Shown piece by piece: positions 33,997-42,333 of a DNA stretch of 64,000 nt. Positions within the stretch are counted from its first letter, which is position 1; each line of letters begins with the position of its first letter. Source of the stretch: an uncultured Clostridia bacterium (GTDB lineage Bacteria; Bacillota; Clostridia; Oscillospirales; CAG-272); NCBI GenBank assembly GCA_947624995.1, contig CANQMS010000001.1, positions 62,001 to 126,000 of the forward strand, written 5' to 3'. The position numbers and the translations under genes were made by a program. The notes beneath the pieces are model-generated. The model did no database searches. It saw nothing but the letters and a program-made list of their open reading frames with translations, and was not told the origin of the DNA.

Positions 33997-34647
33997 TCAC
34001 GATTCCTTCATCAGTTTTACGAGCGAGCTCGTGCCGAGCCTGTCGGCGCCGAGCGAGAGGAACATTTCCGCATCTTCAAAAGACCTGATCCCTCCCGCCG
34101 CCTTAATTTTCACATGCGGCGCACAGTGCTCACGCATCAGCTCCACATCGTGAGAGGTCGCGCCGCCTCCGCCGAATCCGGTCGACGTCTTGATATAGTC
34201 GGCGCCCGACTCCGAGACAACGCGGCAAAGCGCGATTTTTTCTTCGTCCGTCAGTCGGCAGCACTCGATTATAACCTTCAGTATCTTCCCGCCGCACGCA
34301 AGCTTCACCTGCTTTATCTCGTCAAGTGTAAGGTCATATAGCCCGTCCTTTACACAGCCGAGATCGACGACCATATCTATCTCATCGGCGCCGTTTTTCA
34401 CAGCGTCACCCGCCATAAATACCTTTGCCGCCGTCGTATCATATCCGTTCGGGAAGCCGATAACGGTGCAGATCGGTATCCTCCCGCCCGCGTACTCCGC
34501 GGCGCGCGCAACGTATGACGCGGGTATGCAGACTGACGCCGTGCCGTACTTTATCCCGTCGTCGACGATCGAGCGAATTTCCTCCCACCCCGCCGTCACC
34601 GACAAAAGCGTATGGTCTACGTGGGACAGTATTTCGTTTTTTTCCAT
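33997..34647 (-). CDS. deoC: Deoxyribose-phosphate aldolase
   Basis: The protein has 216 aa. It cleaves deoxyribose-5-phosphate to glyceraldehyde-3-phosphate and acetaldehyde, the last step of deoxynucleoside breakdown. The Schiff-base Lys is in [22 protein letters not shown] at the N-terminus and [13 protein letters not shown] near the end are also typical. GGGGAG lies six bases upstream of the ATG. It is first of deoC-deoD-deoB-cdd. No clear promoter was found in the 45 bp after the rpmA terminator, so the promoter may overlap that terminator or the operon may depend on read-through. Confidence 0.97.
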   Translation of the reverse strand: MEKNEILSHVDHTLLSVTAGWEEIRSIVDDGIKYGTASVCIPASYVARAAEYAGGRIPICTVIGFPNGYDTTAAKVFMAGDAVKNGADEIDMVVDLGCVKDGLYDLTLDEIKQVKLACGGKILKVIIECCRLTDEEKIALCRVVSESGADYIKTSTGFGGGGATSHDVELMREHCAPHVKIKAAGGIRSFEDAEMFLSLGADRLGTSSLVKLMKES

Positions 34648-34659
34648 TTAAACTCCCCT

Positions 34660-34692
34660 AAAGCAAAGGACGCCGCCTTTATTGCGACGTCC
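34660..34692 (-). terminator. Rho-independent terminator of the rplU-prp-rpmA operon
   Basis: On the minus strand GGACGTCG pairs with CGGCGTCC (one mismatch) and is followed by TTTGCTTT, just downstream of the rpmA stop. Confidence 0.6.
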
Positions 34693-34709
34693 GTATATGC
34701 ATATTCCGC

Positions 34710-34991
34710 TTACGCCTCTGCGTAAACGCTCACGAGCTTCTTGCCCGTGCCGGTGCGCTCGAACTTTACCTTGCCCTCAACGAGCGCAAAGAGCGTGTCG
34801 TCGCTGCCCTTGCCGACGTTTTCGCCGGGATGGATCTTCGTTCCTCTCTGGCGAACGAGGATGTTGCCCGCCAAAACGTGCTGACCGTCTGCGCGCTTTA
34901 CGCCAAGGCGCTTCGATTCGCTGTCGCGACCGTTCTTGGTGGAACCGACGCCCTTTTTATGTGCGAAATACTGTAAGCTGAGCTTTAACAT
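34710..34991 (-). CDS. rpmA: 50S ribosomal protein L27 with cleavable N-terminal extension
   Basis: The protein has 93 aa. The N-terminus [14 protein letters not shown] has the extension of Firmicutes L27, which is cut after Phe by the protease Prp so that the mature protein begins AHKKG and reaches into the peptidyl transferase centre. The body ([40 protein letters not shown]) is standard. AAAGGAG precedes the ATG by 10 nt. The prp gene is directly upstream. Confidence 0.98.
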   Translation of the reverse strand: MLKLSLQYFAHKKGVGSTKNGRDSESKRLGVKRADGQHVLAGNILVRQRGTKIHPGENVGKGSDDTLFALVEGKVKFERTGTGKKLVSVYAEA

Positions 34992-35028
34992 TTCGGTATT
35001 CTCCTTTCACCTTTAACCGCGCGGCATT

Positions 35029-35394
35029 TCAGTCCGCGTCGGGTTCGCGTTCTTCTACCTCGACCTCGAGGTAATCGTAGTACTCTTCCGTCAGGTCCAT
35101 GAGCTGATAGTAGTATGCCTTGATGAGACCGGACAGTGCGTACTGCCGCCGCTCGTCAGACTCGTATTCGGGGAGCGCAGCTTTGACGACGAGGCGGATA
35201 TCCGCCGTCTTATCGTCGATCGTGTAATCCGCGACGGAGTCATACGAGATCTCAACGGCGTTGATGATAAGCATCGTCATCGCCGAGAGCGCAGCGCAGA
35301 GCACATCGTCTCCCGATTCACCATAGCCCGTGTGACCGACTTCCTCAAAGCCGTAATAATAACCGCCCTGAGTGTAGAATGTGATCTTAGTCAC
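35029..35394 (-). CDS. prp: Ribosomal-processing cysteine protease Prp (YsxB family)
   Basis: The protein has 121 aa. It starts at GTG (35394), three bases after the rplU stop, with little Shine-Dalgarno signal, so translation is probably coupled to rplU. GHTGYGESGDDVLCAALSA carries the catalytic His (about residue 20) and Cys (about residue 33). It removes the L27 extension before ribosome assembly. The acidic C-terminal tail (VEVEEREPDAD) is longer than in many homologues. Confidence 0.93.
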   Translation of the reverse strand: MTKITFYTQGGYYYGFEEVGHTGYGESGDDVLCAALSAMTMLIINAVEISYDSVADYTIDDKTADIRLVVKAALPEYESDERRQYALSGLIKAYYYQLMDLTEEYYDYLEVEVEEREPDAD

Positions 35395-35397
35395 AAC

Positions 35398-35709
35398 TTA
35401 ACCGTTGATCGCCGCGATCTGAACCTTCGTATAGGGCTGACGGTGACCGATCTTTTTCTTCTCGTTCTTCTTTGCCTTGTAGCGGAGAACGTGGATCTTC
35501 TTGCCCTTGACGTCGCCGAGAACGTCCGCCGTGACGGTCGCACCGTCAACGTAAGGAGCGCCGACCTTGACGCCGTCGTTGCCGGAAACCGCAAGCACGT
35601 GATCGAAGGTATATTTGTCACCCTCGTTTGCTCCGAGAAGCTCGACGTAAATGATCTCGCCCTCGCTTACCTTGTACTGCTTTCCGCCCGTTTCGATTAC
35701 TGCGTACAC
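35398..35709 (-). CDS. rplU: 50S ribosomal protein L21
   Basis: The protein has 103 aa, the usual length, from a GTG at 35709 (reads [13 protein letters not shown] after the initiator) with AGGTG six bases upstream. An in-frame GTG three codons earlier lies inside the ribosome binding site and is rejected. The C-terminal [23 protein letters not shown] is the conserved rRNA-binding part. Confidence 0.98.
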   Translation of the reverse strand: MYAVIETGGKQYKVSEGEIIYVELLGANEGDKYTFDHVLAVSGNDGVKVGAPYVDGATVTADVLGDVKGKKIHVLRYKAKKNEKKKIGHRQPYTKVQIAAING

Positions 35710-35791
35710 GAAAAGCACCTCACTTTCAAAATAGACTCGCTGCCGGCAGGCGGCGCGAAAACGCGCGCTTAAAAAGCCCGCTCACAAGCGG
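35710..35791 (-). promoter_or_regulatory. 5' leader of rplU, at the position of the L21 leader element
   Basis: About 80 nt between the promoter and the rplU start contain hairpins (CCGCTTGTGAGCGG near the 5' end, then a GC-rich region GCGCGCGTTTTCGCGCCGCC). Firmicutes often have an autoregulatory L21 leader here. The identity is inferred from position and fold, not from a covariance match. Confidence 0.5.
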
Positions 35792-35797
35792 CTCTCT

Positions 35798-35827
35798 ATT
35801 ATATCACGATACTTTTCTCGCTGTCAA
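35798..35827 (-). promoter_or_regulatory. sigma-A promoter of rplU-prp-rpmA
   Basis: On the minus strand TTGACA (35822-35827) and TATAAT (35798-35803), both perfect consensus, are spaced by 18 nt, as expected for a strong ribosomal protein promoter. Confidence 0.88.
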
Positions 35828-35900
35828 TAGGTTTCCGGCAGTTTTTTCTCTTATTTTCCGATAAAATATCGCCTTTTATATGGTGCGCGCGGAGAAAGAC

Positions 35901-35933
35901 AAAAGCGGCCCGCCGTGAGAGCGGGTCGCTTTT
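35901..35933 (-). terminator. Rho-independent terminator of the Cys-rich protein gene
   Basis: On the minus strand AAAAGCGACCCGC pairs with GCGGGCCGCTTTT across a 7-nt loop and runs into TTTTGTCTTT. It follows the stop at 35964. Confidence 0.8.
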
Positions 35934-35963
35934 GTCTATTCGGTATTTTTCGGTTTCGGTGAT

Positions 35964-36824
35964 TCAGTTGCCGCAGCCGCAGTGCTTGCCGCCGGACGGC
36001 TCCCTGCCGCAGTCTTTGTCATCATCGTGAGGAATGAAGGACGGCGGGTAGAACTCGTTGACCGGGAAGGACATCGTGCGGAAAAGCGCGCACGGATCGT
36101 CGTTTTCGGGGCTGACGCACTCCTTGTCGGGCACCGTGTACTCGGTCGCGTTGATGAGATACTGCGCGGGGCGCTCTATCCTGACGACGGAGAAGAAGCC
36201 GAGGGACACGACGAGATATCTGTCGTCGTCATCGTCGCAGAGGCTGCCGCCGATGTCGCGGAGCACATACTCCGGGACGTCGTCAGCGGTGCAGCAGCAA
36301 GCGCAGCAGCCGCACGTCTGCGGCTCGACTATCTTCGTGCCGAGGACTATCGGGTCGACGGTCTCGAGGACGGCGACGGGCATATTCGTGCCGACGCGGT
36401 TGCCGGACAGATCCGGGCGGCGGCAACGGTTCCCGTCGAACGGGTCGCTCTTGAAGATGTTGACGTTGCCCTCGGAGGCGAACAGGATAACGTTCTTCTC
36501 GACGGCGGTGATGCCGACGATCTCCTGAGGCATACCGTTTACGCAGACCTCAAAGGTCAGCTTTACGAATATACGGATATTTATCTGGTAAAAACCGCGG
36601 TTGAACGGGACGGGCGAGACGTCAAGCGTCGCTGCCACCGTTTCCGCGCATTTGGTGCGAACGTTTCCGGCGCGGCCGATAAGCTCCTGACCGAATGATG
36701 TCAGATATACTCTCACGTCCTCGAAGCAGTCCTTGTCACGGCACGAGTCAAGGACTCTGTATGTGTCGATGCAGACGGTCTCGCGGCAGGACTGACCGAT
36801 GCTGTTATTTCTGTTCTCTTGCAT
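35964..36824 (-). CDS. Cysteine-rich protein of unknown function, possible spore coat/exosporium component
   Basis: The protein has 286 aa and over twenty Cys residues in clusters: SCRETVC, DSCRDKDC, the dense CGCCACCC (about residue 171-178) and the C-terminal KHCGCGN. An acidic DDDDDR patch follows the central cluster. No signal peptide or membrane segment is present, so it acts in the cytoplasm, which in sporulating cells includes assembly onto the spore surface from the mother cell. The N-terminal third (VRVYLTSFGQELIGRAGNVRTK) is predicted beta-rich. AAGGAGG lies 11 nt before the ATG. I recognise no named family. The coat role is inferred from composition only. Confidence 0.8.
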   Translation of the reverse strand: MQENRNNSIGQSCRETVCIDTYRVLDSCRDKDCFEDVRVYLTSFGQELIGRAGNVRTKCAETVAATLDVSPVPFNRGFYQINIRIFVKLTFEVCVNGMPQEIVGITAVEKNVILFASEGNVNIFKSDPFDGNRCRRPDLSGNRVGTNMPVAVLETVDPIVLGTKIVEPQTCGCCACCCTADDVPEYVLRDIGGSLCDDDDDRYLVVSLGFFSVVRIERPAQYLINATEYTVPDKECVSPENDDPCALFRTMSFPVNEFYPPSFIPHDDDKDCGREPSGGKHCGCGN

Positions 36825-36850
36825 GGAGAAGCATTCCTCCTTAAAATTTG

Positions 36851-36882
36851 AAGCGGACGCGAAAGGTGCTTCGCGCCCGCTT
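36851..36882 (-). terminator. Hairpin terminator after the small P-loop gene
   Basis: On the minus strand AAGCGGGCGCGAA and TTCGCGTCCGCTT pair over 13 positions with one mismatch, followed by CAAATTTT. It sits between the P-loop gene stop (36942) and the start of the Cys-rich gene (36824). Confidence 0.6.
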
Positions 36883-36941
36883 TCAATTTCATGATATGCT
36901 CGCGGAGGAACGTCTGCTACTTTAAGAGAGCAGCCTCGGGG

Positions 36942-37352
36942 TCATATTATGTACTTCTTCATCGTCTCCGTTGCGTCGGAGAAGTCTATCGTGGAGCTTA
37001 TCGTCACGTTGATGCCGTGAACATTTGCAAAGGAGTTCGTCTTGTCGAGGAAAACGTCGAAAGCTTCTTTGTCCTCGCCGCAAATACGGAGAGCGGAGTC
37101 TATGAAAATATCCGTTATATCGTGGTTGCTCGCGTAGATCCCGGAAACGAATCCGTAAAGCGAGTACGCGTCCGATATGAGGTATTCCTCCGCGGGGATC
37201 AGGCGGCACTGATACTTGATGTCGTAGCGGAGCTTGTCGTTGCGTTCGATGCAGACGACCGAGCCTTTCGAACGCGTTACAGCTTCGTTGACAAGCTCGA
37301 TCATGTGCTTTGTTTTTCCCGTTCCCTTGAGTCCGATGATAAGTTTAAGCAT
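36942..37352 (-). CDS. Small P-loop NTPase of unknown function
   Basis: The protein has 136 aa. The ATG at 37352 (MLKLIIGLKGTGKTKHMIELVN) has AAAGGAC six bases upstream; the longer frame starts in the leader hairpin and is rejected. The Walker A loop GLKGTGKT is at residues 8-15. A hydrophobic strand ending in Asp (ITDIFIDSAL, about residue 80) may be Walker B. The protein is about half the size of usual P-loop enzymes and ends in TSSTIDFSDATETMKKYII. Similar short proteins in Clostridia have been labelled 'twitching motility PilT', but no pilus genes are nearby and I would not use that name. Confidence 0.82.
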   Translation of the reverse strand: MLKLIIGLKGTGKTKHMIELVNEAVTRSKGSVVCIERNDKLRYDIKYQCRLIPAEEYLISDAYSLYGFVSGIYASNHDITDIFIDSALRICGEDKEAFDVFLDKTNSFANVHGINVTISSTIDFSDATETMKKYII

Positions 37353-37404
37353 TGTATGTCCTTTCGCGCCCGCGAGGGCGGGCATTTAAGTGTTCCTGTA
37401 CTCT

Positions 37405-37434
37405 ATTGTACCACGTTTTATATGCAAATTTCAA
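37405..37434 (-). promoter_or_regulatory. sigma-A promoter of the small P-loop gene
   Basis: On the minus strand TTGAAA (37429-37434) and TACAAT (37405-37410) are spaced by 18 nt. A 6-bp GC hairpin (GCCCGC/GCGGGC, 37368-37383) lies in the leader just before the ribosome binding site and could limit translation. Confidence 0.6.
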
Positions 37435-37478
37435 TATAAAAATCGTGATAATGCGTGAATTTTTTGTGAAGGATAAGA

Positions 37479-38822
37479 TCAGAGCTTTGAGATGCGCTCT
37501 GCGAGCTCTCTGCCGCGCTCCTCGCTCCCCTTTTTGCCCAAAAGGGCAAACATGTTCTTCTTGTAGCTCTCGACGCCCGGCTGATCAAACGGGTTGACCC
37601 CGAGCATATAGCCGGAAACGGCGCAGGCGAGCTCAAAGAAGTAAATGAGGCTGCCCGTCTCGGATTCGCTCCTGTTAGGAGTTTCGATCTTGAGGTTCGG
37701 CACGCCGCCGTCGACGTGCGCGAGCAGTGTTCCGAGCATTGCCTTGTGGTTGATATCGTCAAGCTCGCGCCCGGCTATATAGTTGAGCCCGTCCGTGTCC
37801 TCGGGGTCGAACGGGATCTTGACCGAGTCCTTCGGGGTGACGATGTCGATGACAGTCTCGAACAGATTGCGGTTGCCGTCCTGGATGAACTGACCGAGCG
37901 AGTGAAGATCAGTCGAGAAAATGACCGACGACGGGTAAATGCCCTTCCCGTCCTTGCCCTCGCTCTCGCCGTAAAGCTGCTTCCACCATTCGGCGAGCAT
38001 CGCCGCGGCGGGCTCATAGCTGACGAGGATCTCCGTTGCCTTGCCGTGGCGGTAAAGGATGTTTCGGCACGCGGCATAGCGGAGAGCATCGTTTTCAGCG
38101 AACGGCGCGTTCAGGTATTTTTCGCGCGCGGCTGCGGCGCCCGCCATCAGCGCGTCGATATCTATTCCGGCGGCGGCTATCGGGAGAAGTCCGACTGCGG
38201 TCAGGACGGAATATCTCCCGCCGATATCGTCCGGGACGACAAACGTCTCGTACCCCATCCTGTCGGCAAACGTCTTGAGTGTCCCGCGCGCCTTATCCGT
38301 CGTCGCGAAGATGCGCTTTTTCGACTCTTCCTCACCGTATTTGTTTATGAGAAGCTCGCGGAACACGCGGAACGCGATTGCGGGCTCCGTCGTCGTTCCC
38401 GACTTCGAGACGACGTTGACGCAGATATCCTTGCCCTCGCACATGCGGAGCAGATCGTGAAGCGCTGAGGAGCTGATGCTGTTTCCGGCGAAATATATTT
38501 CCGGCGTGCCCTCACGCACGGCGTTGTAGTTGTTTGACTTTATGTACTCTATAACGGCGCGCGCGCCGAGATACGAGCCCCCGATGCCGATGACGACGAG
38601 GACGTCGCACATGTTCTTTATCCTTTCGGCTGCCGCTTTTATACGCGAGAACTCATCCCTGTCATAATTCACGGGCAAATCGACCCATCCGAGGAAATCG
38701 TTTCCGGGACCGTTCTTCGCGCGAACGAGCGCAAGTGCCGATTCCGCCGACGGCGCTATATAATCAAGCTCGTGCTGCTTTATAAACTGACCGGCAAACT
38801 TTGTATTGAGTGTAACGCTCAT
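37479..38822 (-). CDS. pgi: Glucose-6-phosphate isomerase
   Basis: The protein has 447 aa, as in the shorter Gram-positive type. It interconverts glucose-6-phosphate and fructose-6-phosphate. [39 protein letters not shown] and [18 protein letters not shown] are the signature segments; [22 protein letters not shown] carries the C-terminal catalytic Lys. The ATG has AAAGGAC upstream. It stands as a single gene with its own promoter at 38884-38912. Confidence 0.97.
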   Translation of the reverse strand: MSVTLNTKFAGQFIKQHELDYIAPSAESALALVRAKNGPGNDFLGWVDLPVNYDRDEFSRIKAAAERIKNMCDVLVVIGIGGSYLGARAVIEYIKSNNYNAVREGTPEIYFAGNSISSSALHDLLRMCEGKDICVNVVSKSGTTTEPAIAFRVFRELLINKYGEEESKKRIFATTDKARGTLKTFADRMGYETFVVPDDIGGRYSVLTAVGLLPIAAAGIDIDALMAGAAAAREKYLNAPFAENDALRYAACRNILYRHGKATEILVSYEPAAAMLAEWWKQLYGESEGKDGKGIYPSSVIFSTDLHSLGQFIQDGNRNLFETVIDIVTPKDSVKIPFDPEDTDGLNYIAGRELDDINHKAMLGTLLAHVDGGVPNLKIETPNRSESETGSLIYFFELACAVSGYMLGVNPFDQPGVESYKKNMFALLGKKGSEERGRELAERISKL

Positions 38823-38883
38823 GATATTTTGTCCTTTCCTTTTCCGTTCCGCGCAGTTCGTCCGCGCGGTCCTTCATAGTGTT

Positions 38884-38912
38884 AATATACCACATTCCGA
38901 GCGCGTTTTCAA
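38884..38912 (-). promoter_or_regulatory. sigma-A promoter of pgi
   Basis: On the minus strand TTGAAA (38907-38912) and TATATT (38884-38889) are separated by 17 nt, about 60 nt before the pgi ATG. Confidence 0.68.
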
Positions 38913-38938
38913 GTACAATCGCTATCTTATTTTAAGTC

Positions 38939-40123
38939 TTAAAGCAGAACTCCGTACAGCATGCGGAGCAAAAGCCCCCAGTAGCTTATTTTTGCGACGT
39001 CCTCAGCCGCCGTCACCGGAACCTTTCCAATCTCCTCTTCCCCGACCTTGTAAACGACCTCGCCTATGACGTCGCCCTTCTTTACTGGAGCCGGCAGAGA
39101 CTCATAGAGCGTGACGGTTTCGGTCACGTTTTTCTCATCTCCCTTTTTCATCATCGCGGAAAATCCGCCGTACTCGCCCGTCACCGTGTCTGCGACGCCG
39201 CCCGTCACCGGGACCGCATCCGTGACGCCGCCGTTTGCCGTATATACGGCGTAGTTCGCGTAGCCGTAGTCGAGCAGTGTCTTTGCCGCCTCGTTTCTGA
39301 TGTCGCGAGTCGGCGAGCCCATTATGACGGCGATGAGCTGCATCCCGTCCCGGTTCGCCGTCGCCGAGATGCAGAAGCCCGCCTTTGATGTCGAGCCTGT
39401 CTTAAGCCCCGTGGCGCCGCGATAGAAGCGGACAAGACGGTTCGTGTTAGTCAGACCGAACGCACCGTTTCTTATCGAATCCATCCATACGGTCGTGTAC
39501 TCGAACACCTTCGGGTGCTTAATTATTAGCTCGCGCGACATTATCGCGATATCGCGCGCGGAGATCAGGTGGGACTCCGAATCCGGCGAGTCGTCAAGCC
39601 CGTTCGTGTTCACAAAATGCGTGTTTTTCATTCCGAGCTCAGCCGCCCGCTCGTTCATGCGCGCGACGAACGCCTCCTCGCTCCCGGCGACGTATTCCGC
39701 GAGCGCGACGGCAGCGTCGTTCGCGGATGCGATCAGGACGCATTTAAGAAGCTCGTCGACAGTCATTTCCTCGCCCGGTTCGAGATAGACCTGCGAGCCG
39801 CCCATCGAGGCGGCGTTCTCGCTGCACGACACCTTGTCTTCAAGCGCTATCTTCCCCGAATCGACCGCCTCCATTACGAGCAGCACCGACATTATCTTTG
39901 TTACCGACGCCGGACGAAGCGCCTCGTCGGCGTTTGATTCATAGAGAACCGTCCCGGTAGAAGCCTCCATCAGAATTGCGCTTTTCGCGTCGACCGTCAG
40001 CGACGCCTCCACGCTGTTTTCCGAAATAGGATCGGCTTCATCAGCCGAGAGCGGCAAAACCGCCGCCGCTGCCATTATAAGCGCGAGCGCGAAAGACGAC
40101 AGCCGTCTGCATATACGTCCCAT
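38939..40123 (-). CDS. D-alanyl-D-alanine carboxypeptidase, PBP5/DacF type
   Basis: The protein has 394 aa. A signal peptide (about residues 1-27) is followed by the S11 peptidase domain: SVTK (SxxK, the catalytic Ser and Lys, about residue 73-76), SAND (SxN, about 131-134) and LKTGSTSKAG (KTG, near 230). A beta-rich domain follows, then a C-terminal amphipathic helix (KISYWGLLLRMLYGVLL) that would bind the outer membrane face. This is the layout of DacF/DacA, which trim the terminal D-Ala of peptidoglycan; in Clostridia dacF is often a sporulation gene, but no spoIIA genes are adjacent here. The ribosome binding site GGGGG is weak. Confidence 0.93.
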   Translation of the reverse strand: MGRICRRLSSFALALIMAAAAVLPLSADEADPISENSVEASLTVDAKSAILMEASTGTVLYESNADEALRPASVTKIMSVLLVMEAVDSGKIALEDKVSCSENAASMGGSQVYLEPGEEMTVDELLKCVLIASANDAAVALAEYVAGSEEAFVARMNERAAELGMKNTHFVNTNGLDDSPDSESHLISARDIAIMSRELIIKHPKVFEYTTVWMDSIRNGAFGLTNTNRLVRFYRGATGLKTGSTSKAGFCISATANRDGMQLIAVIMGSPTRDIRNEAAKTLLDYGYANYAVYTANGGVTDAVPVTGGVADTVTGEYGGFSAMMKKGDEKNVTETVTLYESLPAPVKKGDVIGEVVYKVGEEEIGKVPVTAAEDVAKISYWGLLLRMLYGVLL

Positions 40124-40190
40124 AAAAATACCCCCACATTGTTTTTTTATATTTATATGGGGACACGCATGGGGATATGACGCGGAGGCA

Positions 40191-40230
40191 AAAAAAAGCC
40201 CCCGGCGGCGCGCACCGCGCGCCGTCGGGG
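40191..40230 (-). terminator. Rho-independent terminator of the alpha-galactosidase gene and its operon
   Basis: On the minus strand CCCCGACGGCGCGCG pairs with CGCGCCGCCGGGG (with a few mismatches) and is followed by eight T. It lies eight bases after the stop at 40238. Confidence 0.85.
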
Positions 40231-40237
40231 AACAATA

Positions 40238-42322
40238 TCATGAACCACTTTTTAAATATACGGCTGCCGCCGTGAAATCCTCCGGCATCAGAACGGAAAG
40301 TGTGCCGTCGTGGAGCGATATCTCAGCCTCGCCGTCAAGAGCGCTGACCGATTCGATCCTGTCGGCGCAGACCGGGAGCCGGATCTCGCCCCCGTGCTCC
40401 CTGCCGAAAGCGTGGATCACGGCGAGCGTCTCGCCCCCGCACGTTCGCACGACCGCCTGCCACCCCTCGGGGCCGCGGTACGCGTCATTTTCCGGGGAGA
40501 CGCCGCCCCGATAGATGCGGGAGGCGCCGTCCCTTATAATATGGCGGACGCGCTTATAAAACGCGATACAGTCAAGTACGACACGCCACGCGTCCTCCCC
40601 GAGCGTGTATATATCGCCCGAGACGCACATCACGCCGAGGAACGTGTTCACCATCGAGTACTGAATGCGGCGGAGGCTGTCACTGCCATGCAGCACCGCC
40701 CATATCTGCGACTGCTCCGGCAATATCAGCCTGTGCAGGTTCGCCGCTATGATCGGGATGTATACGCACTCGTGCGCGTCCGAGAACGACGCCATGTCGA
40801 ATTCTTCCATGAATGCGGGCGTGAGCCTGTGCCCGCCGGACGAGCAGTTCTCCATGATGATCCCGGGGCATGACATCCGCAGCTCACGGTAAAAGTCGAG
40901 GCTCGCCTCCATGTTCTGCCGCAGCCCCTCTCCGAGCGTCTCAGCCCCGTCGCATCCGACGCCGATGCAGTCGTTATAATCTATTTTTACATATCCGAAC
41001 CCGCAGCTGTTGAGTAGCCCTATCACCTTCCGTCGCAGATAATCGCGTACGGCGGGCGGGCGCATATCCAAAAACCGGCGCGAGCCCGTGTCGATGACAT
41101 GACCGTTTCTGTGCAGGAGCATGTCCTCGCGTTCGCGCATCTTCGAATGTTCGCCGCACACCTCCGGCTCGAACCATATTCCGGGCACCATTCCCGAATC
41201 CCTTATCATCCTGACCGTCCTCTCCAGACCTTCCGGGAAAAGCGTCTCTGTGTCGACGTCCCAGTCGCCGACGGTCTCCCACCAGCCGTGTTCTTTGTTG
41301 CGGAACCATCCGCAGTCCATGACAAGGTATTCGAATCCGCGCCCCGAAAGCGCGCCGATTATGCTCTTTATGTTCTCATGGGACGGATTGCCCCACGTCG
41401 TGCAGAATTCGTTGTACATCACCGGCAGCTCGGTGAGATTGTGCGGCTTTTTGATCCTCTCGGCGTCGAGAAGCGCGTCGCACGCCTCGTCGATGCCGCC
41501 TGTGACCGCGGTCATATACATCGGCGGCGCCGCGAAGCTCTCGCCGGGCAAGAGCGTTTTTGCCCAGTGACCGAAGTCATAGTCCGCGAGCCCGCCGGTG
41601 ACGGCGAGACCCGTGTCGCGGCGGCGCGCCTCCATCTGCCACGACGAGGCGGCGGACACGGACGACGCCCATATGATGCCGTGTTCGCTGTCGATGACGC
41701 CCAAAAACGGAAAATATCCGCGCACCGGCATCGAGCCCGCCTCACCGATTCTGTGTACGCGGACGCCGGAGCGCTGCCAGCTCACCTCAAGATCGAGCGC
41801 CTCCGCCGTTTCGACGGACATCCGCCCCTCCGAGCTCCAGTGGCTGCGGAACGTCACGATTTTGAGCGCGCGCGACTGCTCCCCCGCGGTAAGCGGGGAC
41901 AGCATTCCGATGCTGCCGCTCGAGATCATCTCGAGCGTGAGCGGAGATGATGTCCCGTTTATAAACTCCGTTCTCACCTCGACCGCGCGGTCCCTGAATA
42001 TCAGCGTGTGCCGTATCTGTCTGCCGCACCCGTCCGAGAGCTCCGTCACGATATCGTCCCCGCGCATGTACTGGCGGGCGAGACGCATCCGCCCCGTTGA
42101 CTCCGAGCCGCACATCGTTGCGCCGTTTGCATAGCCGGACGGCAGCCTGTCTCCCCGGACATACAGCTCCGCGAGCGGGGCGATCTCCCTGTCCGCATAT
42201 GACGCTCCGTCCCCCGTGCCCGCCGGCAGGATCGAGAGACCGATCCTGCCGCTTTTGTCCGTGATATAGTACACGGTCAGCTCCCCGCGCCTGTATTCGC
42301 TGTATACCGTATTTTCACTCAT
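40238..42322 (-). CDS. Alpha-galactosidase, glycoside hydrolase family 36
   Basis: The protein has 694 aa from the ATG at 42322, chosen because GAGGGAC lies eight bases upstream; a GTG at 42337 overlapping the upstream stop (GTGA) is the alternative. It hydrolyses terminal alpha-galactosyl residues such as raffinose or melibiose. The N-terminal beta-supersandwich is followed by the barrel, with VMYNEFCTTWGNPSHENI, YLVMDCGWF, VPGIWFEPEV, FGYVKIDYND (nucleophile Asp) and MENCSSGGHR then MASFSDAHE (acid/base Asp). No signal peptide, so it is cytoplasmic and needs sugar import. It is joined to a cell-envelope operon rather than to sugar genes, which is odd. Confidence 0.93.
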   Translation of the reverse strand: MSENTVYSEYRRGELTVYYITDKSGRIGLSILPAGTGDGASYADREIAPLAELYVRGDRLPSGYANGATMCGSESTGRMRLARQYMRGDDIVTELSDGCGRQIRHTLIFRDRAVEVRTEFINGTSSPLTLEMISSGSIGMLSPLTAGEQSRALKIVTFRSHWSSEGRMSVETAEALDLEVSWQRSGVRVHRIGEAGSMPVRGYFPFLGVIDSEHGIIWASSVSAASSWQMEARRRDTGLAVTGGLADYDFGHWAKTLLPGESFAAPPMYMTAVTGGIDEACDALLDAERIKKPHNLTELPVMYNEFCTTWGNPSHENIKSIIGALSGRGFEYLVMDCGWFRNKEHGWWETVGDWDVDTETLFPEGLERTVRMIRDSGMVPGIWFEPEVCGEHSKMREREDMLLHRNGHVIDTGSRRFLDMRPPAVRDYLRRKVIGLLNSCGFGYVKIDYNDCIGVGCDGAETLGEGLRQNMEASLDFYRELRMSCPGIIMENCSSGGHRLTPAFMEEFDMASFSDAHECVYIPIIAANLHRLILPEQSQIWAVLHGSDSLRRIQYSMVNTFLGVMCVSGDIYTLGEDAWRVVLDCIAFYKRVRHIIRDGASRIYRGGVSPENDAYRGPEGWQAVVRTCGGETLAVIHAFGREHGGEIRLPVCADRIESVSALDGEAEISLHDGTLSVLMPEDFTAAAVYLKSGS

Positions 42323-42333
42323 AGAAGTGTCCC

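Noticed and set aside
36942..37385. Type IV pilus retraction ATPase (PilT)
   Set aside because: Only the Walker A loop is shared; the protein is far too short and no pilus gene is nearby.
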